The notes under the pieces were generated by a model that was not told the origin of the DNA, ran no database searches, and saw only the letters and a program-made list of their open reading frames with translations. The position numbers were made by a program, and so were the translations under genes. From positions 106,968 through 170,967 of the forward strand of contig NZ_JAABLM010000008.1 of the NCBI RefSeq assembly GCF_009915155.1: 64,000 bases of DNA, written 5' to 3'. The number at the start of each line of letters is the position of its first letter. Position 1 is the first letter of the stretch. Below are positions 1-7,879 of the stretch, one piece after another. The stretch comes from Flavobacterium ichthyis. Lineage in GTDB: Bacteria > Bacteroidota > Bacteroidia > Flavobacteriales > Flavobacteriaceae.

Positions 1-1355
1 TTCTAAAAGGAGTTGGATTACACACGGGTAATGAAGTTACCATGACTTTCAAACCAGCTCCAATAAATAATGGATTTACTTTTGTAAGAGTGGACCTCGA
101 GGGGCAACCCATGATTGAAGCTGATGCAAATTATGTGGTAAATACCCAAAGAGGAACTAACCTCGAAAAAAATGGTGTTAAAATTCAAACATCAGAACAT
201 GTTTTGGCAGCATTAATAGGTTGTGATATTGATAACGTCATCATCGAGTTAAATGCTTCCGAACCACCTATTATGGACGGTTCGTCAAAATTTTTTGTAG
301 AAGCAATTGAAGCCGCAGGAACCGAAGAGCAAAACGCAGAAAGAAATATTTACGTAGTAAAAGAAGTAATTTCTTACACCGACGAAACAACAGGAAGCGA
401 AATTTTGGTCATGCCTGCTGATGATTATCAAGTGACTACAATGGTAGATTTTGGAACCAAAGTTTTAGGAACACAAAATGCCACTTTAAAAAGTATCACA
501 GAATTTAAGTCCGAAATTGCTAATGCCAGAACTTTTAGCTTTCTTCACGAATTAGAAGCTTTACTAGAAAACGGGCTAATCAAAGGAGGAGATTTAAACA
601 ATGCCATCGTTTATGTTGACAAAGAAATTTCGCCAAACACGATGGAAAATTTAAAAACGGCTTTTGGCAAAGATAAAATTTCGGTAAAACAAAACGGAAT
701 TTTAGACAATCTCACACTTCACTACCCAAACGAAGCGGCAAGACACAAATTACTTGATGTTATAGGAGATTTGGCGCTAATCGGAACCAGAATAAAAGGA
801 AAAGTGATTGCCAACAAACCCGGGCATTTCGTTAATACACAATTCGCAAAAAAATTATCAAAAATCATCAAAACCGAACAAAGAAATCAAGTTCCGTGTT
901 ATGATTTACACAAAGAGCCTTTAATGGACATCAACAAAATTATGACGATGTTGCCTCACAGGCCTCCATTTTTATTAGTAGATAAAATTTTGGAAATGAG
1001 CGAAACTCACGTAGTGGGAATTAAAAATGTGACTATGAATGAAAGTTTTTTCGTAGGTCACTTTCCGGGAGCTCCAGTAATGCCTGGTGTATTAATTGTT
1101 GAAGCAATGGCACAAACCGGAGGAATTTTAATCTTAAGTTCGGTTCCAGACCCAGAAAATTATTTGACCTATTTCATGAAAATTGACAATGTGAAATTCA
1201 AGCATAAGGTTCTTCCTGGAGATACTTTGATTTTTAAATGCGATTTAATTTCACCAATCAGAAGAGGAATTTGCCACATGCAAGCCAATGCTTACGCAAA
1301 TGGAAAATTAGTTGCCGAAGCAGAATTGATGGCGCAAATTGCTAAAACTAACTAA
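1..1355 (+). CDS. lpxC/fabZ: Bifunctional UDP-3-O-acyl-GlcNAc deacetylase / 3-hydroxyacyl-ACP dehydratase (5' end cut off)
   Basis: The frame is open from the first bases of the window, reading LKGVGLHTGNEVTM before the first in-frame ATG at 42, so the true start lies upstream. The LpxC half makes the committed deacetylation step of lipid A synthesis; its zinc-ligand segments SEHVLAAL and HKLLD (His codon at 744) are present. From about 924 the protein becomes FabZ, with LPHRPPFLLVD and GHFPGAPVMPGVLIVEAMAQ, which dehydrates 3-hydroxyacyl-ACP in the cytosol. This fusion is typical of Bacteroidota. It couples supply and use of 3-hydroxyacyl chains. lpxA follows after 14 bp, so they form one operon. 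Confidence 0.96.
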   Translation, partial: LKGVGLHTGNEVTMTFKPAPINNGFTFVRVDLEGQPMIEADANYVVNTQRGTNLEKNGVKIQTSEHVLAALIGCDIDNVIIELNASEPPIMDGSSKFFVEAIEAAGTEEQNAERNIYVVKEVISYTDETTGSEILVMPADDYQVTTMVDFGTKVLGTQNATLKSITEFKSEIANARTFSFLHELEALLENGLIKGGDLNNAIVYVDKEISPNTMENLKTAFGKDKISVKQNGILDNLTLHYPNEAARHKLLDVIGDLALIGTRIKGKVIANKPGHFVNTQFAKKLSKIIKTEQRNQVPCYDLHKEPLMDINKIMTMLPHRPPFLLVDKILEMSETHVVGIKNVTMNESFFVGHFPGAPVMPGVLIVEAMAQTGGILILSSVPDPENYLTYFMKIDNVKFKHKVLPGDTLIFKCDLISPIRRGICHMQANAYANGKLVAEAELMAQIAKTN

Positions 1356-1369
1356 TAAATTACAACGAT

Positions 1370-2155
1370 ATGAATCAACCATTAGCATATGTACATCCTG
1401 GTGCGAAAATTGCAAAAAATGTTGTAATTGAGCCTTTTACAACTATTCATAACAATGTCGTAATTGGCGAAGGAACATGGATTGGCTCTAACGTAACCAT
1501 TATGGAAGGAGCCCGAATTGGAAAAAATTGTAATATTTTTCCTGGTGCTGTAATTTCGGCAGTACCACAAGATTTAAAATTTGGAGGAGAAGATTCTTTA
1601 GCGATAATTGGCGATAATTGTACCATTAGAGAATGCGTAACAATCAACCGCGGAACCGTGGCTTCGGGACAAACCACAATCGGCAAAAATTGTCTGATTA
1701 TGGCAACGGCTCACATTGCCCATGATTGTCATATTGGCGATAACGCCATAATCGTAAACGGAGTCGCTTTGGCCGGACATGTAACAGTAGGGAATTTTGC
1801 CATCATCGGAGGTTTGGCAGCCGTTCACCAGTTTATCAGTATTGGCGATCACGCCATGATTTCAGGTGGATCTTTGGTGAGAAAAGATGTTCCACCGTTT
1901 ACAAAAGCGGCAAAAGAACCACTTTCTTACGTAGGAATTAACTCTGTCGGGTTAAGACGACGCGGATTTAGTCCTGAAAAAATCAGAGAAATTCAAGGTA
2001 TTTATAGAATTTTATACCAAAAAAATTACAATACAACGCAGGCTTTGAGCATTATTGAAGCCGAAATGGAAGCCACTCCAGAAAGAGATGAAATCCTTCA
2101 ATTTATCAGAAATTCTTCCCGTGGAATCATGAAAGGCTATACAGGCGTTTATTAA
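1370..2155 (+). CDS. lpxA: Acyl-ACP--UDP-N-acetylglucosamine O-acyltransferase
   Basis: This 261-residue cytosolic enzyme makes the first step of lipid A synthesis, moving a 3-hydroxyacyl chain from ACP to UDP-GlcNAc. Left-handed beta-helix hexapeptide repeats fill residues 1-190 (VVIGEGTWIG, ARIGKNC, HVTVGNFAIIGG). The segment AHIAHDC puts the expected catalytic base at His118. The helical C-terminal domain follows, and the length matches the family. It sits 14 bp after lpxC/fabZ, in the usual lipid A operon, and efp follows 39 bp later. Confidence 0.97.
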   Translation: MNQPLAYVHPGAKIAKNVVIEPFTTIHNNVVIGEGTWIGSNVTIMEGARIGKNCNIFPGAVISAVPQDLKFGGEDSLAIIGDNCTIRECVTINRGTVASGQTTIGKNCLIMATAHIAHDCHIGDNAIIVNGVALAGHVTVGNFAIIGGLAAVHQFISIGDHAMISGGSLVRKDVPPFTKAAKEPLSYVGINSVGLRRRGFSPEKIREIQGIYRILYQKNYNTTQALSIIEAEMEATPERDEILQFIRNSSRGIMKGYTGVY

Positions 2156-2194
2156 TCAAAATTAAAATTATAAAAAAGTAAATTATAAAAAACA

Positions 2195-2761
2195 ATGGCA
2201 AGTACATCAGATATTAGAAACGGATTGTGCATCAAATTTAATCACGACATCTATAAAATTGTTGAATTTCTTCACGTAAAACCAGGAAAAGGTCCTGCAT
2301 TCGTTAGAACAAAACTAAAAAGCTTAACTTCTGGAAAAGTGCTAGACAATACATTCTCTGCAGGTCATAAAATTGACGTAGTTAGAGTTGAAACACACAC
2401 ATTCCAGTTTCTATACGCAGAAGGAAGTGATTTTCATTTTATGAATTCTGAAACTTTTGAACAAATTTCTTTAAACAAAGATATTCTCGACGCTCCAGAT
2501 TTATTAAAAGAAGGTACAAATGTAATGGTACAAATCAATACCGAAACTGATTTACCACTTTCTGTAGATATGCCAGCTTCAATTGTTTTAGAAGTAACTT
2601 ATGCAGAACCAGGAGTGAAAGGAAACACGGCTACAAATGCTACAAAACCTGCAACTGTAGAAACTGGAGCAACCGTAAATGTACCATTGTTTATCAACGA
2701 AGGAGACAAAATTAAAATTGATACCGCTTCAGGAGCTTATATGGAGCGTGTAAAAGAATAA
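2195..2761 (+). CDS. efp: Translation elongation factor P
   Basis: EF-P (188 residues) binds between the P and E sites of ribosomes stalled on polyproline stretches and helps peptide bond formation. The N-terminal KOW-like domain carries the tip loop KPGKGPAF, with Lys32 at the position that is modified in many bacteria. Two OB-type domains follow, ending in the usual FINEGDKIKIDTASGAYMERV. The gene lies within the lipid A cluster, 39 bp behind lpxA, and a hairpin terminator follows it. No epmA-like modification gene is visible here. Confidence 0.97.
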   Translation: MASTSDIRNGLCIKFNHDIYKIVEFLHVKPGKGPAFVRTKLKSLTSGKVLDNTFSAGHKIDVVRVETHTFQFLYAEGSDFHFMNSETFEQISLNKDILDAPDLLKEGTNVMVQINTETDLPLSVDMPASIVLEVTYAEPGVKGNTATNATKPATVETGATVNVPLFINEGDKIKIDTASGAYMERVKE

Positions 2762-2767
2762 TATTTT

Positions 2768-2806
2768 TTAAGGAGAAATTATAAAAATAGTTTCTCCTTT
2801 TATTTT
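2768..2806 (+). terminator. Hairpin terminator after efp
   Basis: AAGGAGAAA (2770-2778) and TTTCTCCTT (2791-2799) are perfect 9-bp arms around a 12-nt AT-rich loop, followed by a T-rich tract. The site ends the lpxC-lpxA-efp transcript or attenuates reading into the lpxD-like gene. Confidence 0.7.
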
Positions 2807-2815
2807 CTAGTTATT

Positions 2816-3745
2816 ATGAAATTTAGCAGAACACATACTTTAAAAGAAATAGCTCAAATAATTGATTCTAAATATGTTGGAGACCCAGAGTTTACAGTAT
2901 CTGGAATGAACGAAATACACGTTGTAGAATCAGGAGATATAGTATTTGTAGATCATCCAAAATATTATGATAAGGCTCTTAACTCCGCAGCAACTACCAT
3001 CTTAATTAATAAAGAAGTAGAATGTCCGGAAGGAAAATCATTGTTAATTTCTAATGATCCGTTTCGCGATTTCAATAAATTAACTAAACATTTCAGGCCG
3101 TTTCAAGGTACAAACGTTTCGGTTTCATTAAGTGCAATTATTGGGGAAGATACATTAATTCAGCCCAACTGTTTCATTGGAAACCACGTAGTTATCGGGA
3201 AAAATTGCCTTATTCATCCTAATGTTACTATTTACGATTATACCGTAATTGGAGATAATGTTGTCATTCAAGCCGGAACAGTTTTAGGAGCTGACGCTTT
3301 TTATTACAAAAAACGTCCAGAAGGTTTTGATCAATTGCTTTCTGGCGGAAGAGTCGTCATCGAAGACAATGTAGGAATTGGTGCTATGTGTTCCATTGAC
3401 CGTGGTGTTTCAGGAGACACAACCATTGGCGAAGGCACAAAAATTGACAATCAAGTTCATATTGGGCACGATACAATAATTGGAAAAAAATGTTTAATTG
3501 CCGCGCAAACTGGGATTGCAGGTTGTGTTGTCATAGAAGATGAAGTTACAATCTGGGGACAAGTTGGCGTTACCAGCGGAATCACTATTGGAAATAAAGC
3601 TGTCATTTTAGCACAATCCGGAATTACAAAAACAGTCCAAGGAAACAAAACGTATTTCGGAACACCGGCAGACGATGCCCGCGAAAAACTAAAACAGTTT
3701 GCTAACATTAAAAAAATCCCAGAAATTATTACTAAAATAAAATAG
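2816..3745 (+). CDS. LpxD-like UDP-3-O-acyl-glucosamine N-acyltransferase (second copy type)
   Basis: This 309-residue protein has the LpxD order: an N-terminal uridine-binding-like domain (about 1-95), then hexapeptide beta-helix repeats (about 105-270) and a short helical tail. [22 protein letters not shown] contains the His region used for catalysis in LpxD. LpxD adds the N-linked 3-hydroxyacyl chain in lipid A synthesis. In flavobacteria the main lpxD is usually just upstream of lpxC, which would be outside this window. If so, this gene behind efp is a paralogue that may differ in acyl chain or substrate. An NTF2-like gene follows after 1 bp. Confidence 0.85.
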   Translation: MKFSRTHTLKEIAQIIDSKYVGDPEFTVSGMNEIHVVESGDIVFVDHPKYYDKALNSAATTILINKEVECPEGKSLLISNDPFRDFNKLTKHFRPFQGTNVSVSLSAIIGEDTLIQPNCFIGNHVVIGKNCLIHPNVTIYDYTVIGDNVVIQAGTVLGADAFYYKKRPEGFDQLLSGGRVVIEDNVGIGAMCSIDRGVSGDTTIGEGTKIDNQVHIGHDTIIGKKCLIAAQTGIAGCVVIEDEVTIWGQVGVTSGITIGNKAVILAQSGITKTVQGNKTYFGTPADDAREKLKQFANIKKIPEIITKIK

Positions 3746-3746
3746 G

Positions 3747-4106
3747 ATGACACCAAAACAACTTGTACAGGAATTTTATAAATCCGATGCCATGCTCGAT
3801 TCTCAAATCATCGAGCCCTTACTCCACGATGATTTGGTGGTCAATTGGCATAGTTCAAAAGGATTTATCGAAATGAATAAGGCTCAAGTTTTAAGTCTTC
3901 TGGGCGAGCTCTCACAAGCATATATTCGATCTAAAATTAGAATTACACATCTATTAGAGGAAGAAAATTCGGTGGCGGTTAAATTTTCCCATTTTGTAAA
4001 AACCTTTGAAAACCCCCGAGAAGAAATGCTTTTAGCACATTTTATGGTGATTTGGGAGATAAAAGATGCTAAACTTTATAGAGGTTTTCAAATGAGCCAA
4101 TTATAA
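3747..4106 (+). CDS. NTF2-like / SnoaL-like small protein
   Basis: This 119-residue protein begins MTPKQLVQEFYKSDAMLD and looks like a single cone-shaped NTF2 domain. It has an N-terminal helix, a central HxxxGF region (NWHSSKGF) and a strand-rich C-terminal half ending in a WEIKDAKLYRGFQMSQ sheet. Such domains serve as small enzymes or binding modules, and no specific substrate can be read here. It starts 1 bp after the lpxD-like stop, so the two are probably translated from one message. Confidence 0.75.
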   Translation: MTPKQLVQEFYKSDAMLDSQIIEPLLHDDLVVNWHSSKGFIEMNKAQVLSLLGELSQAYIRSKIRITHLLEEENSVAVKFSHFVKTFENPREEMLLAHFMVIWEIKDAKLYRGFQMSQL

Positions 4107-4148
4107 TAATTATCGGTAAAAAAACTTTACAATTAGGCATCAAAGCCT

Positions 4149-4156
4149 TACTTTTG
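4149..4156 (+). promoter_or_regulatory. -7 box of sucD promoter
   Basis: TACTTTTG matches the Bacteroidota -7 consensus TAnnTTTG exactly and lies 38 bp before the sucD start. No clear TTG -33 element is seen at normal spacing. Confidence 0.6.
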
Positions 4157-4194
4157 CAACACAAATTTTAATCAAAATTAAAAACAATACAAAT

Positions 4195-5067
4195 ATGAGC
4201 GTTTTAGTAAATAAAAATTCTAAAATAATTGTTCAAGGATTCACCGGAAGCGAAGGGACTTTCCACGCTTCGCAGATGATTGAATACGGAACTAACGTTG
4301 TAGGTGGTGTAACGCCAGGAAAAGGTGGTACAACACATTTAGACCGCCCAGTTTTTAACACTGTAAAAGACGCTGTGGACCAAGCTGGTGCTGATACTAC
4401 AATTATTTTCGTTCCGCCAGCTTTTGCTGCTGACGCAATTATGGAAGCTGCTGATGCTGGAATCAAAGTAATCATCACAATTACCGAAGGTATTCCTGTT
4501 GCTGACATGGTGAAAGCTTACGCTTATATTCAAAATAAAGATTGTCGTTTAGTAGGACCAAACTGTCCGGGAGTCATTACGCCAGAAGAAGCAAAAGTTG
4601 GAATTATGCCTGGTTTTGTTTTCAAAAAAGGAAAAGTTGGAATTGTTTCAAAATCAGGAACGTTAACTTACGAAGCGGCTGATCAAGTAGTAAAACAAGG
4701 TTTAGGAATCACTACAGCAATTGGTATAGGTGGAGATCCAATCATTGGAACTACTACAAAAGAAGCGGTAGAATTATTGATGAACGATCCAGAAACGGAA
4801 TGTATCATCATGATTGGAGAAATCGGTGGTCAATTAGAAGCCGATGCTGCAAAATGGATCAAAGCTGACGGAAACAGAAAACCAGTTGTAGGTTTTATTG
4901 CTGGAGAAACTGCTCCAAAAGGAAGAACAATGGGACACGCTGGAGCAATTGTTGGAGGTGCTGATGATACTGCTGAAGCGAAAAAAAGAATCATGCGCGA
5001 AAATGGAATTCACGTGGTAGATTCACCAGCTGAAATTGGTAAAAAAGTTAAAGAAGTTTTAGGATAG
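4195..5067 (+). CDS. sucD: Succinate--CoA ligase (ADP-forming) subunit alpha
   Basis: SucD (290 residues) is the alpha subunit of succinyl-CoA synthetase, the TCA enzyme that couples succinyl-CoA cleavage to ATP synthesis. The N-terminal CoA-binding Rossmann domain includes [10 protein letters not shown] and [11 protein letters not shown]. The ligase domain has [10 protein letters not shown] and the phosphohistidine site [10 protein letters not shown] (His248). Length is normal for the family. The beta subunit gene sucC is not adjacent, a common separation in flavobacteria. The gene has its own promoter and terminator. Confidence 0.97.
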   Translation: MSVLVNKNSKIIVQGFTGSEGTFHASQMIEYGTNVVGGVTPGKGGTTHLDRPVFNTVKDAVDQAGADTTIIFVPPAFAADAIMEAADAGIKVIITITEGIPVADMVKAYAYIQNKDCRLVGPNCPGVITPEEAKVGIMPGFVFKKGKVGIVSKSGTLTYEAADQVVKQGLGITTAIGIGGDPIIGTTTKEAVELLMNDPETECIIMIGEIGGQLEADAAKWIKADGNRKPVVGFIAGETAPKGRTMGHAGAIVGGADDTAEAKKRIMRENGIHVVDSPAEIGKKVKEVLG

Positions 5068-5091
5068 TTTTTCTAAAATTTAAATAAAATC

Positions 5092-5122
5092 AAAATCCTG
5101 CTTTTTCGGCAGGATTTTTTTT
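5092..5122 (+). terminator. Intrinsic terminator after sucD
   Basis: AAATCCTGC and GCAGGATTT pair around a short TTTTTCG-type loop, followed directly by eight or more T. It is a strong factor-independent terminator. Confidence 0.85.
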
Positions 5123-5148
5123 ATGTCCAAAAAATTGTATTTTTAAGC

Positions 5149-5625
5149 ATGAAAAAAGCATTTCTGCCAGTCATCGATGAACATTCAAAAATATTAATCC
5201 TCGGAACAATGCCGGGAGAAAAATCTTTGGAACTACAAGAATATTACGGCAATAAAGGCAATAGTTTTTGGAAATTAATTTTTACCATTTTTAATAAATC
5301 GCTTACGCAAAATTACCACGAGAAACTAAAATTGCTTACCGAAAATAACATTGCGCTTTGGGATGTTTTGGCATTTTGCGAACGAAAAGGAAGTCTAGAC
5401 ACCAATATAAAAAACGAAGTCGCCAATGATTTTGAAGATTTGTTCCAAAAATATCCGAACATTACAAAAGTTTTTTTCTCCAGTAAAAATGCCGAAAAAT
5501 ATTATGATAAATATATAGGTAGAAAACTCGGAATTGAATACGTTACTTTACCATCACCAAGTGGTGCCAATGCCTCTAAAACATTTGAGCAAAAATTGGA
5601 GGAATGGAGACAAATTAATATTTAA
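5149..5625 (+). CDS. DNA-deoxyinosine (hypoxanthine) glycosylase, uracil-DNA glycosylase superfamily
   Basis: This 158-residue single-domain protein has the superfamily motif 1 as LGTMPGEKSLELQEYYG, followed by GNSFWKL and NIALWDVLAFCERKGSLDTNI. The C-terminal motif is LPSPSGANAS. This pattern fits the family 6 hypoxanthine-DNA glycosylases, which remove deaminated adenine in base-excision repair. It stands alone between a terminator and a repeat-rich gap. The superfamily call is secure. The substrate call rests on family resemblance only. Confidence 0.85.
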   Translation: MKKAFLPVIDEHSKILILGTMPGEKSLELQEYYGNKGNSFWKLIFTIFNKSLTQNYHEKLKLLTENNIALWDVLAFCERKGSLDTNIKNEVANDFEDLFQKYPNITKVFFSSKNAEKYYDKYIGRKLGIEYVTLPSPSGANASKTFEQKLEEWRQINI

Positions 5626-5930
5626 ATTCCAGTAAAGAGGAAAGAAATTCCAATTTAAAATTCGAAGAATTTGAAGAAATATTCGTGAATTTTCGGCAAA
5701 CCGTAGAGATAAATAAATTCCAATTTTAAAAATTCCAAATTACAATAAATTAAAGAAATATTCGTGAATTTGTGGCTATCTCTTGTAAAAGTCAAATACA
5801 TCAAAATCAAAAAAATCCTTTTATCTGTGGCAAAAGAAATTCCACTTTTCCTAAATCTTAAATTCCAAAAATATTTCGCCTTTACGCATAAATCAGTAAA
5901 AAAAATTTTAATCAAATAAAACTTAAAAAT
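5626..5930. repeat. Repeat-rich intergenic gap
   Basis: No gene is supported here. AAGAAATATTCGTGAATTT occurs twice in direct orientation (5674-5692 and 5753-5771). AAATTCCAA occurs several times (near 5645, 5715, 5731 and 5861). ATCTGTGGC near 5823 is the same core seen in the palindrome at 21492-21571. An 86-codon minus-strand frame across this stretch is simply a translation of these repeats. Confidence 0.6.
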
Positions 5931-6812
5931 ATGTCAAACATTGACTTAATTATAGAAGAAAGACCTCGGGATATTGGGGATTTTTTAGTGGGAAGGTTGT
6001 TGCCTTTCCGAAAAAAAAGAATGGTTGGTCCGTTTATTTTTATTGATCACATGGGACCTGCAACATTGGGACCAGACCATTACATGGATGTTGACCAACA
6101 TCCGCACATTGGTTTGGCAACCCTCACATTTTTGCTTGAAGGCGAAATTATGCACGAAGATAGTTTGGGAACCAAACAAGTAATCGCTCCAGGATCAGTG
6201 AACTGGATGATTGCCGGAAATGGAGTAACGCATACCGAAAGAACGCCCGAAAACTTGAGAAACGGTTTGAAACACACGGTTCACGGGTATCAAATATGGG
6301 TAGCTTTGCCAAAAGAGAAAGAAAATATTACGCCAGAATTTCATCATTTTGACAAAAAAGATTTACCAAAGTGGAAAGATCAATCGGCGGAATTTACTTT
6401 AGTTGCCGGAAAAGGTTATGGCAAAGAATCTCCCGTCCCGGTGCATTCCGAATTATTTATGGTTGAAATTTTTTCGGAGGAAGAATATATTTTGGACATT
6501 CAGGGAAATCTTTCCGGGGAAATTGGTATTTGTGTGGTGGAAGGTGCGATTAAGGCTTGCGAACATCATGTCGAACAAGGAAATATGCTGGTTTCTAAAT
6601 TAGAAGATGCTTGTGCTTTGACAATGATGCCCAAAACCCATTTGATTCTTTTTGGGGGAAAACCTTTTGAAGAAGAGCGATATATTTATTGGAATTTTGT
6701 TTCGTCGAGCAAAGAAAAATTAGAAGAAGCCAAAGATCGCTGGCGAAAAAAGGAATTTCCGAAAGTGCCAAATGATGATACTTACGTAGTAATGCCGGAA
6801 ACTATGGCGTGA
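5931..6812 (+). CDS. Pirin family protein
   Basis: Pirins are cytosolic bicupin proteins with one metal in the N-terminal cupin. Some act as quercetin dioxygenases and others bind metabolic enzymes. This 293-residue protein has the metal site region DVDQHPHIGLATLTFLLEGE with HEDS, and the second conserved box MIAGNGVTHTERTPENLR. The C-terminal cupin (about 180-275) ends in FGGKPFEEERYIYWNFVSSS, a typical pirin tail. The gene is monocistronic, and its role here cannot be told from context. Confidence 0.9.
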   Translation: MSNIDLIIEERPRDIGDFLVGRLLPFRKKRMVGPFIFIDHMGPATLGPDHYMDVDQHPHIGLATLTFLLEGEIMHEDSLGTKQVIAPGSVNWMIAGNGVTHTERTPENLRNGLKHTVHGYQIWVALPKEKENITPEFHHFDKKDLPKWKDQSAEFTLVAGKGYGKESPVPVHSELFMVEIFSEEEYILDIQGNLSGEIGICVVEGAIKACEHHVEQGNMLVSKLEDACALTMMPKTHLILFGGKPFEEERYIYWNFVSSSKEKLEEAKDRWRKKEFPKVPNDDTYVVMPETMA

Positions 6813-6864
6813 TAATTAAGGAGGTGAGACCAGAAGTTTACAAAAATGTATGAAGATTTTTTTT

Positions 6865-6959
6865 AGCCCCGACAGGAGGGAAGAGCACCCGCTTTTTCTG
6901 CGGGTCTCTGGAAGGATGGCGGGAATTACGATTACCGAAAAAGACTGGCTTTTCGCTCC
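6865..6959. repeat. Palindromic intergenic element
   Basis: This non-coding element lies between the pirin gene and fabG. ACCCGC (6887-6892) and GCGGGT (6900-6905) form a perfect stem, extended outward by AGAG/CTCT. A second stem, CGAAAAAG with CTTTTCG, follows near 6936-6955. Its AGCCCCGAC start and CTCC end resemble flavobacterial interspersed repeats known to me. That resemblance is from memory, not from a search. Confidence 0.6.
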
Positions 6960-6968
6960 AAAAAATAA

Positions 6969-6997
6969 TTGATATGGTAAAGTAATTCTTATATTTG
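6969..6997 (+). promoter_or_regulatory. fabG promoter (-33 TTG, -7 TATATTTG)
   Basis: TTG at 6969-6971 is followed 18 bp later by TATATTTG (6990-6997), a full match to the Bacteroidota promoter pattern. The fabG ATG is 34 bp downstream of the -7 box. Confidence 0.75.
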
Positions 6998-7031
6998 TCA
7001 ACCTAATTATAGCAAATTAAATTAACCGATA

Positions 7032-7778
7032 ATGAAATTATTAGAAGGAAAAACAGCAATTATTACTGGCGCGAGCCGTGGAATTGGTCGTGGAATTGCA
7101 GAAGTTTTTGCAAAACATGGTGCAAATGTGGCGTTTACGTATAGTTCATCTGCGGAAGCTGCCAAAGTTTTGGAGGACGAATTGATTGCACTTGGCATTA
7201 AGGCGAAAGGGTATCAATCGAACGCGGCGGATTTTAACGAAGCACAAAAATTAGTGGACGATGTTTTGGAAACCTTTGGAAACATTGATATTTTAATCAA
7301 TAATGCGGGGATTACGAAGGATAATTTGTTGATGAGAATTTCTGAGGAAGATTTTGATAAAGTGATTGAGGTGAACCTAAAATCTGTTTTTAATATGACC
7401 AAAGCGGTTCAAAAAACGATGTTGAAAAACCGTAAAGGTTCGATTATCAACATGAGTTCCGTGGTTGGGGTGAAAGGAAATGCGGGACAATCGAATTATG
7501 CGGCTTCAAAAGCGGGTGTGATTGGGTTTACTAAATCTGTAGCGTTGGAATTAGGTTCAAGAAATATTCGTTGTAACGCGATTGCTCCAGGATTTATTGA
7601 AACGGAAATGACTGGAAAATTAAATGATGATGTGGTGCAAGGTTGGAGAGATGCGATTCCTTTGAAACGTGGCGGAACTACTGAAGATGTTGCCAATGCT
7701 TGTTTGTTTTTAGCTTCGGAAATGAGTGCTTACGTTACCGGACAAGTGATGAATGTTGACGGTGGAATGTTAACGTAG
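7032..7778 (+). CDS. fabG: 3-oxoacyl-[acyl-carrier-protein] reductase
   Basis: FabG (248 residues) is the NADPH-dependent reductase of type II fatty acid synthesis. The short-chain dehydrogenase fold shows TGASRGIG at residues 12-19, NNAGIT at 90-95, and the catalytic set Ser143, Tyr156 and Lys160 in MSSVVG and YAASK. The C-terminal VTGQVMNVDGGM is characteristic of FabG rather than other reductases. It stands apart from other fab genes and has its own promoter. Confidence 0.95.
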   Translation: MKLLEGKTAIITGASRGIGRGIAEVFAKHGANVAFTYSSSAEAAKVLEDELIALGIKAKGYQSNAADFNEAQKLVDDVLETFGNIDILINNAGITKDNLLMRISEEDFDKVIEVNLKSVFNMTKAVQKTMLKNRKGSIINMSSVVGVKGNAGQSNYAASKAGVIGFTKSVALELGSRNIRCNAIAPGFIETEMTGKLNDDVVQGWRDAIPLKRGGTTEDVANACLFLASEMSAYVTGQVMNVDGGMLT

Positions 7779-7879
7779 ATTAGGTTTTTAAGTTTTAAAG
7801 TTTTAGGTATAAAGTTAAAGTTAATGGCATAAAACATTAAAACTTAAGCAAGTTACTAATTAAAAATTTTTAAAAATAA

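Noticed and set aside
5655..5915. Minus-strand open frame of 86 codons
   Set aside because: It translates dispersed intergenic repeats and has no domain, promoter or sensible neighbours.
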